In this document: piece by piece, positions 54,552-64,000 of the stretch | How positions within the stretch are numbered: the stretch's first letter is position 1 | How the letters are laid out: every line of letters starts with the position of its first letter | Position numbers and translations under genes: made by a program | Notes under the pieces: model-generated | Seen by the model: the letters and a program-made list of their open reading frames with translations, nothing else | Told to the model about the DNA's origin: nothing | The model's database searches: none | Source: Eutreptiella sp. 'Long Island Sound 2002' | Lineage: Eukaryota > Euglenozoa > Euglenophyceae > Eutreptiales > Eutreptiaceae | Direction: 5' to 3' | Length of the DNA: 64,000 nucleotides | NCBI GenBank assembly: GCA_964036045.1 | Contig: OZ038389.1 | Coordinates: forward strand, 40,612,064-40,676,063

Positions 54552-56340
54552 GTGGCTTGGAGGCCAGGTGGAAGCATCCCAAAAACAGTTCTTTCAGATC
54601 ACCTGAATGCCTCAAAAACGAGTCTCTGTTTGCAGTGCAGTTTGGCGAATTGTGGTGTATTTTCGGGGAGTTTTGCATACGCACGCCACTTCATGTCTGA
54701 TTGCACGCCACTTCATGTCTGATCAACCATCAGATGTTGTGTCGGACTTCGAGACTTTGGATTGCAGTGTTCCGACACGCCAAAGATCAGAACATCTCAC
54801 TCAACAATAGACCCACACAGAGCAGGGTTTTTCTCGACCACAGGGGCACTCGCTCCAATTTGAGGTAGGCGCAGGGAATGGTCCAGGTTAGGTTGCAGGT
54901 CACCGCTGATGTATGGTCATCAGCGGAACTGGTTCCATTTTGCATGGTCCTCAGACTCTGCTTGGCAAATATATAAGAAAAGCGTTTGACAGGTGTGGCA
55001 CACATCTCAAACTGGATGCAAGAGGGAGGGGTTGATGAAAATCGAGACCCAAGACCACGAGGGAGCCCAACGCTGTGATGCATTCCCGGCTTACGGTGCA
55101 CTATTCAGGGTGACAGGCACAAGCAGCTGAAGATGGCTGTGCCAATTTTGACCCAATATAGGGTGGTACCCCAATCCAGCCAAGAACTCCAACATGTGAC
55201 CAGTTTTGGCAGATTTGGATATACAGTTCATCGTTGAGAAAAAGGAGTGGATGTCACAACCCTTTGCTGCGTGGCACAATTCAATCTAACATCTGCTTCA
55301 CCACCTCCTGATAAAGATCATCCTCACCTTGATCAAAAGGCATGGCGACTTCCCAGGTAACGCCACAGCGGACTCTGGGTGTAAATGGGCCCCATCTCAC
55401 CTCCAATTAGGCCAACTGACTGAGGTGTGAATGTGGGAAAAGCCCATGGATGGGGTGGTGCTGGACTGCACCCACAACCAGATCAACCCGCCGCATGGAT
55501 GAGGTGTTACCTCGGATGTGGGTGTTAGCAAGACACCAGTATATCCCCTCCCCCTCGCCTCAATGCGTGTAAAATAAGGGTAATGGCAGACCCCCCCCCC
55601 CCTCCAGTACACTGCAACGACAAAGAAACGAAAGCTTGTGAGCTGTCCACATATATGACTAGTACAGACCATGTTGGGGAATGAGAAAACAAAATCAACC
55701 AACAGAGCGGTGATGTTGCTTCAGGAAGAAAATCCTTGAAGGTGGGAGACAACGGGTGATCACAAAAGCGGTCAACAGAATTGGCCCCATGCCTGGGATC
55801 TGTGTAATGAAAACCCCATCAGACAGAGCGGGGGCCATTGATGCAGTTGGTGCGGAGGGGAATTGGCAATTCGAAATGGATGCAATGGATGACCTGGGAT
55901 AGGGTGGCCCGATAATGGGTACTCGTATGTCATCTTTAGGCCGTACCAGTCCGACGGTGCCGAGCAAAGACACCCCTCTCGCTGCTTGCAAATGCCTGGT
56001 CTTCCGTTACCTTTACCTATCCTCATCCCTTTTGACCAAACTGGTTTCTAACACACTGAGGACAAGGGCATGGGCCTGTGGACGAGCAACAAACCCCACA
56101 AACTGACTCGATTTTTCGTTAGCAACATTGTGTATGCAGGCCAGAGAACAAATGCTTGGCAAAACACCTGCCAAACCCCTACGGTCCTGGCAAAAGGCAG
56201 AGAGACCTCCGTAACCCCTGCCGCCGTGGGGAAAAATGATATGGTGGCAGAACCAGAACCATCTCAGTGAAAAGAGAAATGGCTGCAGAACCCCAGCCAT
56301 CGGAGAAATAGGTATGTAAGGAGCGCACACTACTCGCACT
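54552..56340. other. Anonymous DNA
   Basis: 54,680-54,722 holds a 21-bp tandem duplication (cacgccacttcatgtctgat). Homopolymer C11 at 55,591. Frames of 60-110 codons on both strands match nothing I recognise. Confidence 0.35.
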
Positions 56341-59300
56341 CAAATTGTGGCGTCAAATCGGAGCGTTTTGGGTATTAATACCTTGGGTGAAACACATTCT
56401 GTACCCCGGTCCGCAGAGGCCCAAAAATATTTCTGGGCGCTGCTGGCGTCGAAGTTGGTTGTTCCTCATTGTTCACCGCTGGTGTGGGTGGGTAGCAGGG
56501 TCCTTGGGGGTGTGGGGACGGAGGCTCCTGGCCTGACACTTGAGCCCCCCCCCCCCCCCCTCAAGGGGGGGGGTGTTCAAAAGGGCTGTCAAGCGGTTGT
56601 TTTCGAATTTTCTGACTTCCGAGTGTTTCGTATCCACACGACTGAGGGGTAGAACCCCATTGCCCGTTCAAGGAGCGAACATCAACAGGTCACTCCGGGG
56701 GACGCACAAATGTACATGCGAAAGCACCCAACGGGCAGTGTAACGCATCGGGCGGTTCATGACCAATTTGCATTGGTTGCAGACTGTTGTTCAGTGCAGA
56801 TTGGCGCCATGCCCGAAATAAGGCGTGGATTGTGGCTACACGTCGTCTGCAGTCCCCGAGCCACGCCCGTGGTAAGCGCGGATTGTGGGTTATAAAACTG
56901 CTCCTCCCACTGGCGTGAGTTGGGGCTCTGGAAGGGGGTGGGGGTGCGAGTCCGGCCCGACACATAAACGCCCCCTGGGGCATTGCTCCTACGATGCGTA
57001 TCACTGACTGCCTGACCCCTGAGGCGCGGGGCACTGGGAAGCGGGTCTCCAAAAGCCCGCCTGGCCTGTAGCTGCCAAATTCGGTCGCTACAGCACGTGC
57101 GGCATCCAACAGGCGGGGGTGGGCGGGCTTTCAACTTCGGAGGGGGTCGATACAGTCCTCTGGCCAACCCCCCCCCCCCACCCCCGAAACGAAGCAGTGG
57201 CGAGAGGCCAATAGGCGCCGCCAAATGCAAACAACCTAATACCGAGGCCTTGTGCCAACCCCCCCGCCCCCCCGAAATCCTGCCAAAACTGACACCCGGG
57301 CCCCGCAGGTGACCCGGCAAAAATGAAAATGGCAGTTTCTTGAATCAGGGCGTCGAGGGGGTTGAGAAAAGTCATCATTTGCCATGGATGTGGTGAAAAA
57401 AATTTGACCATTTTCAATGCTCAAAACATTTTTTCGGCATCTTTGGCGCCAGAGTTCATAATTACTGATTAATGGTCTTGTCAATTGAGCCCTTTTCCCG
57501 ACCCCCCAATACCCAGTTTTAGGGGGCGTTGTTGATCCCCCCCCCCCCAAGTTGAAACCCCAACTTCCCCTGTTTGCACAGTATCCACTTGCTGCGTTTG
57601 TTCCCGTAGACAACCCAAAGGGCATCCATGCGCATGTTCACTTACTGGAGGACAGTCGTCGGGGACGGGCTCACGGATCCCGACGGAGGAAATGTTCCAT
57701 TCAAATACCGAACTGTGGCATCAAACGCTGGGACCTGAAGCACAACAGTCGACGAGGGGAATGTGGAAAGTCATCGTCTGCCTTGCGTTCACGACAACGT
57801 TTCCAATCTTCCGTTGCGTTTTGGCATTTTCAAAATGGCCGATTGATGGCCCGTCAATTCCGAGTCCGGACCCGGCCCCAGCCCCAGAAACCCATTCATT
57901 GGTTCACTGACACACTGACGATGTCCACGAACTGGGGCGTCGAGGGCAGAAGCCTCGGCGGCGGAGGAGTGCGGACAGTTGGCGAATCGATCAGCGTTGT
58001 TCCGAGCGACGGATAATCCGTCGTACATCCGTCGTCAAAATTTACAAATCCATCGTAAATCCATCGCGAGCAATCCAGAAAACCAGCAACAGATGGCAAG
58101 CCGTTGGGTTGGAGGTGGGTGCCTTGTACGGCAGGAAAATGCCCCCAAGGGTCATAAGGACCAAAAGAATCGTGACCCCAAATCGTTTTCTTCGCCGTAA
58201 CCCGCATCGTGTGCCTGGGCTGCCGTCTTTGTGTTCTCAGCAGAGAAAAAAGACGGGTTCCGCGAGACATGCTGCGTTGCGACACAGCCTCACCGAGTGT
58301 TTATGGGCCCACGGTCAGGCCCCTCACCCGCCGGTGGTGGGGGGATCGGGCAGAATGCCGGCTTCTATCGGGGGTGTCAGGTCGATTGACCCAAGGCCAA
58401 GGTGCATGCCCCCGCAAACGTCCCTTTATGGGTCGTTGGGGCCCTCACGTCAACTGTGAACCCCCTTTGAAACAGCAACAAGTGGGCGGCAGGCAGAAAA
58501 ATGGTGGAACTGAAGATTTCGGACGCTTTTGGGAGTTGCCTGTTGTTGTCTTTGGGGCACTTTGTGTGAAGCAGAACTCGTCACAACCTGCATCGACCTC
58601 AGTAATTTGCCTGTCTTGTTTCCGATTATCCGCTTGACACCTGCGAGAGTGTTCGGTAGAAACGGGATTCAGGCGCGCGCGGGGGGGGGGGGGGGAGGGT
58701 GGCATACGTGCCTCAAAATGATTTTTACCAAAATCAGATTTGTACTAATATTTTTGATTTTGATTTTGGTAAAAATTTTTGGTAAAAAATCAGATTTTCG
58801 GACGCTTTCGCTGGACCATTTTGCAGCCCAAGTCAGGCCAACTGCGATCGCGGCTGCAGCACTATGTGCGTGGGAGGGCGGTGGCGGCAGGGCGGTACGT
58901 CCTGCGTGCCGACTGGAAAGCAAACACGAACAAACACCTGCGAGTCCAGCCAATCCCAGACCATCGGGTAGTGCGCGGCCACTGCGGGGGGGTCTGGGTA
59001 GTACGCGGAGGGCAGACCCGCTGGTTGGGCCCAGCTGCTGGCGATGATGGAGTGGTTGAGGGTGTGTGGGACTTGGTGCTTCGTGTTCCCTGCGAACGGC
59101 AGAAGAGATGGGGCAGCGGGTCACGTGCGTCGAGGGGCCACGGCGGCCGGTGCACAGGCGCAGGGGGGGGAAACGCCTTCAGAGGCATGAACACAGGGGA
59201 AGGCGCGGGGGCAGGGGCAGTGGGGCACATGGTCGTGGGGAGGCACAGCCGCAGGCGTACAGAGGCAAGACCACAGGGACGCGGTGCAGAAGCAGGGCCA

Positions 59301-59948
59301 CAGGGCCGGGGTTCAGTTTCAGGGCTCGGCTTCAGTTTCGAAGGCTCGGCGGCGGGCTTCGGCGACACCAGAGGGGGCGGGGGTCCTGCGCCGCGCACCC
59401 ACCCCCCGATAAAAAAAGGATTTCCCGACCCCCAAACGCGCCTCCGGGAACATCAGACCCGAACACGCCGGCCCTCGCAAGACGCACCCAGTGCAACCCC
59501 CTCCCCCCCTCCCCTCTCGCGAAGTAGCCCTACAGCCGCGGCCTGCTCGGCGGACTGTGCCCTTTTTGATATTCACGACCTGCGGTGCAGCGGCCCTTGC
59601 CATGGCACGTTCTTGCGGCAAGTGCCATGTGGGGCGCTGGATGCGTTCCTCATCCGACCCCCTCGACCAGGGAATGCCGAGTCCCAGGCGTGCATTGCTT
59701 TCGAGAATTGCTTTCGCGACGGAAAAAGCCAGTGAATCTGCTGGGACTCCTCTTGGTAGCGAGGCATACCACCGCTTTTAAATCCGCCATTGCCTCATCG
59801 CTGCCCATGCGCGTGTCTTCCTTGGGGGGATATTCTGCAATTGGTCTCTGCGGCCCCCAACCAGCGGGTCCTTCAGAGGGGGAAAAAAAAGTGTTCCTGA
59901 ACGGCAGTTTTGCAAAAAGACCGCGTGTAGCTCATATGTTCGACCCAT
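56341..59948. other. GC-rich anonymous DNA with long C and G runs
   Basis: C or G runs of 9-15 bases at 56,548, 57,168, 57,539 and 58,681. Frames of up to 318 codons (58,779-59,735, plus) are Gly/Arg/Ala/Pro-rich, overlap one another on both strands, and have no recognised domain. 59,160-59,330 is enriched in short ggggcag/aggcac words. Confidence 0.35.
58722..58775. other. AT-rich perfect hairpin
   Basis: tttttaccaaaatca (58,722-58,736) pairs perfectly with tgattttggtaaaaa (58,761-58,775) around a 24-nt loop. It sits in an AT-rich island within GC-rich DNA, just after a G15 run. The half-site aaaaatcagatttt recurs at about 58,785. Confidence 0.7.
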
Positions 59949-60125
59949 GGTTGGTGGCGATTGGCGGTTGGCGGTTGGTGGCGATTGGCGGTTGGCGGTT
60001 GGTGGCGATTGGCGGTTGGCGGTTGGTGGCGATTGGCGGTTGGTGGTTGGTGGCGATTGGCGGTTGGCGGTTGGTGGCGATTGGCGGTTGGTGGTTGGTG
60101 GCGATTGGCGGTTGGCGGTTGGTGG
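59949..60125. repeat. 24-bp minisatellite, about 7 copies
   Basis: Unit ttggtggcgattggcggttggcgg with a ggtgg/gcgg variant in alternate copies. As 24 is a multiple of three and no frame has a stop, all six frames are open with 8-residue periodic peptides (such as VAIGGWRL on plus and PPTANRQS on minus). Confidence 0.92.
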
Positions 60126-60868
60126 GCCCCGACCCAATGCAAGCGGAGACGAGTTTGTCCCCTTTGCGCATCACACCGACAAGTCCCATGAAGGCGAAGG
60201 CTGTCCCGGTGGATAACTTCACACGACAGCCCCCTGCCTTGGCCTGAGACGGGGGCGGCATGAAGATAAAAGCACGGGTTCTCTCTTCTTCGAGGACGAC
60301 ACCATCGCCTGGACCTGCCTCCGCTCCGGTGTCTGCCCGGGTCCCCGTGTGTTGATCTCCACGTCTGCCCTTGTTGGTGTGTCGGAGGAGAAACCTCCGC
60401 ACTCCCCGGCCTGTGTTGGTCCTCTGGAGGCGTCATCGTGAGCCTCAAGACATCAATAATACAAAGGGATTCAACACCCAACAAAAACACAATCATGTGC
60501 TTCTGTTTGCGGTCCGAGACCGCAGAAGATACGCCGCCACAACCCACAGACTGTGGTGGGTGGCCCCGGTGTCGCAAGGGTCTCCCCGCCCTTGCGACAC
60601 CCGCCACACCAGTGTTTCGTGACCGCACGCTTCTCCCGCTGCATGGACCGCCGTGTTGTTGCTTGTGGACAAATGGGCAGTTGTGGATGCTGTGGGAGTC
60701 ACCCAGCCCCCCCAAAGCATGTGCTACTCCCTCCATTTGGGGTCGACAGATCTCTCTAGGGCAAGGTGTAACACGAGTTGAGGAGGAGCACCTGATTTTT
60801 TAAGGCTGAGGGTCTGTTTGGCAACTGTTTCCTTTCAGGATGGAGACTGGGTGCCGTCTTGGTGGGTG

Positions 60869-60870
<2 letters not shown>
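60126..60870. other. Anonymous GC-rich DNA
   Basis: A minus frame (59,932-60,402) reads RVKLSTGTAFAFMGLVGVMR and KGDKLVSACIGSGP just before entering the minisatellite; this part is protein-like but unrecognised. Other frames overlap it. Confidence 0.3.
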
Positions 60871-60962
<92 letters not shown>

Positions 60963-60963
60963 T

Positions 60964-61011
<48 letters not shown>

Positions 61012-61060
61012 TGGGTGCGTGGGTGCGTGCGTGCGTGCGCGCGCGTGTGTGTGTGTGTGC
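60871..61060. repeat. GT/GTGC microsatellite
   Basis: 190 bp of (GT)n with scattered C substitutions, grading into GTGC and GC at the right end. Alternating purine-pyrimidine throughout, so Z-DNA-prone. Confidence 0.97.
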
Positions 61061-61234
61061 ATGGAGGGATGTGTGGGGGCTAGTGCAGCCCCTTGGTGGC
61101 GGTGTGACTCCAGCTGTCTCTGCACCGGAACCGCAACGAGCTGGGGTTAACAAGGAGACCTACACAGTGTAGGGCCTCCACCAACGCCATGAGCCCTACT
61201 GCATGGTCATGACGTGTCTCAGCGGAAAACAGAC

Positions 61235-61380
61235 ACCGGGGCAGGGGCATGGGGACGGGGGCAGGGGCAGAGGCACAGAGGCAGGGCCACAGAGGCAGGC
61301 GCACAAGGGCCGCAGCGCAGGCCCAGGGAACAGGGGCAGGTGCCCGGGGCGGGGCATCGGGAGCAGAGCCTCGGAGGGGG
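61235..61380. repeat. Low-complexity ggggca/aggcac tract
   Basis: Irregular 6-bp-like words ggggca, gaggca and ggccac. A similar tract is at 59,160-59,330 in the same orientation, including matching phrases such as gggccacag and cagaggca. Confidence 0.65.
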
Positions 61381-62529
61381 TGCGGTCTTGACCCTCGCCC
61401 TTTTCGCTAACGGGACTAGGGGTCCGGTGCCAGGCCATCCTCCTCACGCCTCGGGACCTGGATAGAACCAGCCGCAGTTCAATTTAGGGCAGCCGCCCTG
61501 ATCAACGAAGGCCCACTTCCCATCGACCCAGACCTGAGACAGACATTCGGGGGGGTGAAGCTGCAGGGCGGTGGGTACTCAGGCAACACGGAGACATGAT
61601 AACCAGACACTGCAAAACAAGGGCCTCTCGCAATATCATTGAAATTGCTGGACTCTGGTGCGCCGACACCGCAAGACAGCGAGTGCCGACCAACAACCAC
61701 TGTCGCGTACCGGCCAGTTGGCCATCGACAAACGGCAGACGACCGCCAAAGCCTGTCGGTTCAGCATCAACCGCCGTCGGTTAGAGATACTCATGCCACG
61801 AAGGCCTTCAAAAAGACATCCCGAAGAGGTATCAAACGCCGATCGACCTATCTGCTGGATTCCGGTCTGCCCTTTGCAAAAGAATACCGCTCTAGTCCCC
61901 ATCCTAAGACCCAAGATCCGAGAAACAGGGGGCTGAAGGGTCGCTCAGACCCGAGGCGTACTGCGGGTGCACTCTGAGGACGGGTCGCATGTCCCATGCC
62001 GGCGCTGCTCGTTGGTGCCATTCCTGAGGTAAATCAATATCGCCCCCTTCCAACTCGCGGATGTCAGCCTCAAACGGAGGGTTCCTTTGGATCACGTGCA
62101 CAAATGGCGGTTGACCCCCTACGCGCCTCGTATGCGTCCCGTGCGTGCCCCCGGTGAGCCGCTGAGGATATCTGTGGCGTATGGCACGCGACACCCCTGT
62201 GTACGCCGCATCAGCACCGGGCGGCTACTGATCAGACTTTTTTTATAAGAGGGTGGGGGGTCTTGTGGCTCTGAGACCCACCCCCCCAAAACACATCTTG
62301 ACCAAAAATTTGGCGGAGGGAAGATCAAATTGGAACAAGCGGCCCCTTTGTGGGACCCACCCAGACCCCCCCCCCCCCCCCACTTTGGTATTAATTCCTT
62401 ATAAACAAGGCCTGCTACTGATGTGGTGTCAGGATGTACTGTGCACGCTTTGCACATGCACTGAGACGTGCCCCGTGACGTGCACGACGACGTGTCCTGC
62501 ACTGTGTACCGCTTTGCTGCTTCGTGGTA
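61381..62529. other. Anonymous DNA with possible transposon pieces
   Basis: A plus frame (61,639-61,977) has two LLDSG strings (KLLDSGAPTP and YLLDSGLPFA) superficially like retropepsin DSG, but no flap or ILG motif follows. A minus frame (61,904-62,194) reads NPPFEADIRELEGGDIDLPQ, protein-like and unassigned. A C14 run lies at 62,369. Confidence 0.3.
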
Positions 62530-63070
62530 TCCAGCACATATCTGTGCCATGCCTCGTGCGTGTGGTGGTTGCTGGCCAGGCTCGGCAAGCAAAGGCGTGC
62601 GAAGGTAAGTGGGCAGTACGCGATACTGCGGCTGGTGCGCGTAACGCACAAGGGAACAAGGGAAGTAACGAGCGCAGTACCGGAAACAAACTGCACGGCG
62701 CATCACAGTGCAACGTTCAGCGCACGTCGCACACGCAGCTCGCCGCGCCCATTGCAGCAAGCGCCACAGGGCACGACGCACCGCACAAGACGCCATGCGC
62801 ACATCGCGGTGGACATCGCAACACACAACACGGTGCGCGCTGCATTGCACGTCGCAAGCGAGCCAGGCGCGCATCGCAGCGCACATCGCGGGGCACATGG
62901 CAGAGCATGCGGGAACGCACGTCGAGCACATCGCAGCGCGCCTTCCGGCGCACACCCCACTGCACAGGCAGTGCACGTCACAGCAGATGGTTCACGGCAC
63001 ATCGCAATGCACGTCACAGTGCACGTCAGAATGGACGTTGCAGCAGAGCACGCATCGCACGCCGACGTCT
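62530..63070. repeat. Degenerate GCACRTCGCA-type short repeat
   Basis: Irregular recurrence of cgcacatcgca/gcacgtcgca words at 10-14-base steps, densest at 62,700-63,050. It keeps several frames open, including parts of the 479-codon (62,253-63,692) and 402-codon (62,708-63,916) plus frames, which I do not call as genes. Confidence 0.7.
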
Positions 63071-64000
63071 CTCAAGGCTCGTCACATATTCCGTTTTTCA
63101 GCTGGATCTCTATGTAATGCAACCGTTGCAAAAAACTGCAGAAAGACATCGAAACGCCACCAATATGAGCGAACTGCGACCATTCCGCAACAAGCATCAA
63201 AGAAGAAAGCAAAATCCTTCGCGAGCAGTCTGGGCAGCGACCGCAGACGCCCTGCAGCCGAAAGATCCGCACACCCGGAAATACCCACAGTCGCACTCAC
63301 AGTCACACCCCTGTCGCACGCACATACATATGAGCGCGCACACGCACCTCAACCCAATTGTGATTACCACAAGCGGCATCAGCATCGCCGTGCGGACAGC
63401 CGAGGTTCCAGTGAGGCACCCCCGCCACTCGCGCCGGGATCCCCACCGATCTACAGGCGTCCACAAGGAACACCGCCAGTCCAGTGCACGAAGCATTGTG
63501 CCACCTGCCGTACGATGGGGCGGGCGTACGCAGGGCTCAATTGGGCTGCGGGCAGCCGAGAAAGACACGACGGCGGCCCGCGTTCGGGTGCACTGCGGGA
63601 GTACACTCTACACCGACTTTCCGGAAGGGGCGGGGGGGGCAGGGACGCATTGGAAGGGAAGGCACCTCCAAGGCGGCCCCAGAGGCGGTTAGGCAGGCGG
63701 TTGGAGGAGGTTGCCAAAGCGGTTGGGGGCGGTTACTGTCGGTTACAAATGCCATGGAGCCTGGCAGTTGCCGTCAGCGGGACAGTGGCTGGGCATAGGC
63801 TGGGCGCCCTGGATGTGGGGGGGGGGGCACCTCCCCCCCCTCTAACGCCTCCCTTGGGGGGGGGGGGGCATGGGCATAGGCCTGCCCAAACACTTGAGCC
63901 GCCCTCCGCTCTGTAATGTACTTCCGAGGCACACGGCGCCCCCCCACCCCCAATGCCCCGGGCACCACCCAACACAGCGGTGCGCCGGGGGGCGCATCGC
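63071..64000. other. GC-rich anonymous DNA to the right edge
   Basis: A CA-rich patch lies at 63,285-63,350, a ggcggttggaggaggttgcc patch at 63,690-63,740, and G/C runs at 63,818 and 63,859. No gene recognised. Confidence 0.35.

Noticed and set aside
58779-59735. 318-codon plus-strand frame as a gene
   Set aside because: Gly/Arg/Ala-rich frame in very GC-rich DNA, with comparable frames on the opposite strand and in other phases.
60835-61153. Cys/Val or His/Thr repeat proteins
   Set aside because: Translations of the GT microsatellite.
61639-61977. Retroviral-type aspartic protease from the two LLDSG strings
   Set aside because: No flap region or second conserved motif follows either string, and spacing between them fits nothing known.
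62253-63692. 479-codon plus-strand frame as a gene
   Set aside because: Composed of GC-rich low-complexity DNA, overlaps other frames of 402 and 285 codons, and has no recognisable domain or codon pattern.

Overview
The window looks like nuclear DNA of a eukaryote, probably a microalga or other protist. Reasons: canonical GT...AG introns of 160-175 bp inside a recognisable gene, Ty3/gypsy chromovirus and Ty1/copia-like remnants, several satellite families, microsatellites, no bacterial-style operons, and an exact 200-N scaffold gap. Type I polyketide synthase (PKS) fragments and an adenosylcobalamin-dependent (class II) ribonucleotide reductase occur together. Class II enzymes are rare in eukaryotes, and Euglena is the best-known host. 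An euglenid or similar alga is therefore a reasonable but unproven guess.

Layout. 1-7,622: an array of about 90 copies of an 85-bp satellite, open at the left edge, with visible higher-order structure. 7,623-20,924: an array of 14 units of about 0.95 kb on the minus strand. Each unit carries the end of a ketosynthase joined to the start of an acyltransferase, plus a short Cys-His peptide repeat. No unit holds the KS cysteine or the AT serine, so the array is a PKS-derived macrosatellite, not a working synthase. 20,925-23,290: decayed DNA transposon with a zinc-cluster C-terminus. 23,291-31,400: dispersed and inverted repeats, including a recent 502-bp direct duplication.

29,913-35,943 is a giant palindrome with arms of about 2.9 kb around a 176-bp spacer. 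Each arm carries the same 5' part of a class II ribonucleotide reductase gene (three exons visible) and a tRNA-like sequence. The right arm stops at the scaffold gap (35,944-36,143). 36,144-42,686: about 3.5 copies of a 1.88-1.89-kb satellite. 42,687-48,913: further repeats, a DDE transposase remnant sitting inside an older repeat copy, and inverted copies of the 23.3-24.8 kb and 28.7-30.2 kb segments.

48,914-64,000 is mostly anonymous. It holds a chromovirus integrase C-terminus whose chromodomain is cut off by a TAG codon (50,967-51,660), a copia-like integrase remnant (51,846-52,320), a degenerate short tandem repeat (52,790-53,350), a 24-bp minisatellite, a GT microsatellite and GC-rich low-complexity DNA.

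No gene in the window looks intact. It reads as a repeat-dense, possibly heterochromatic region built by tandem amplification, inverted duplication and transposon insertion of gene fragments. Many long open frames here are by-products of repeats and are not called as genes.
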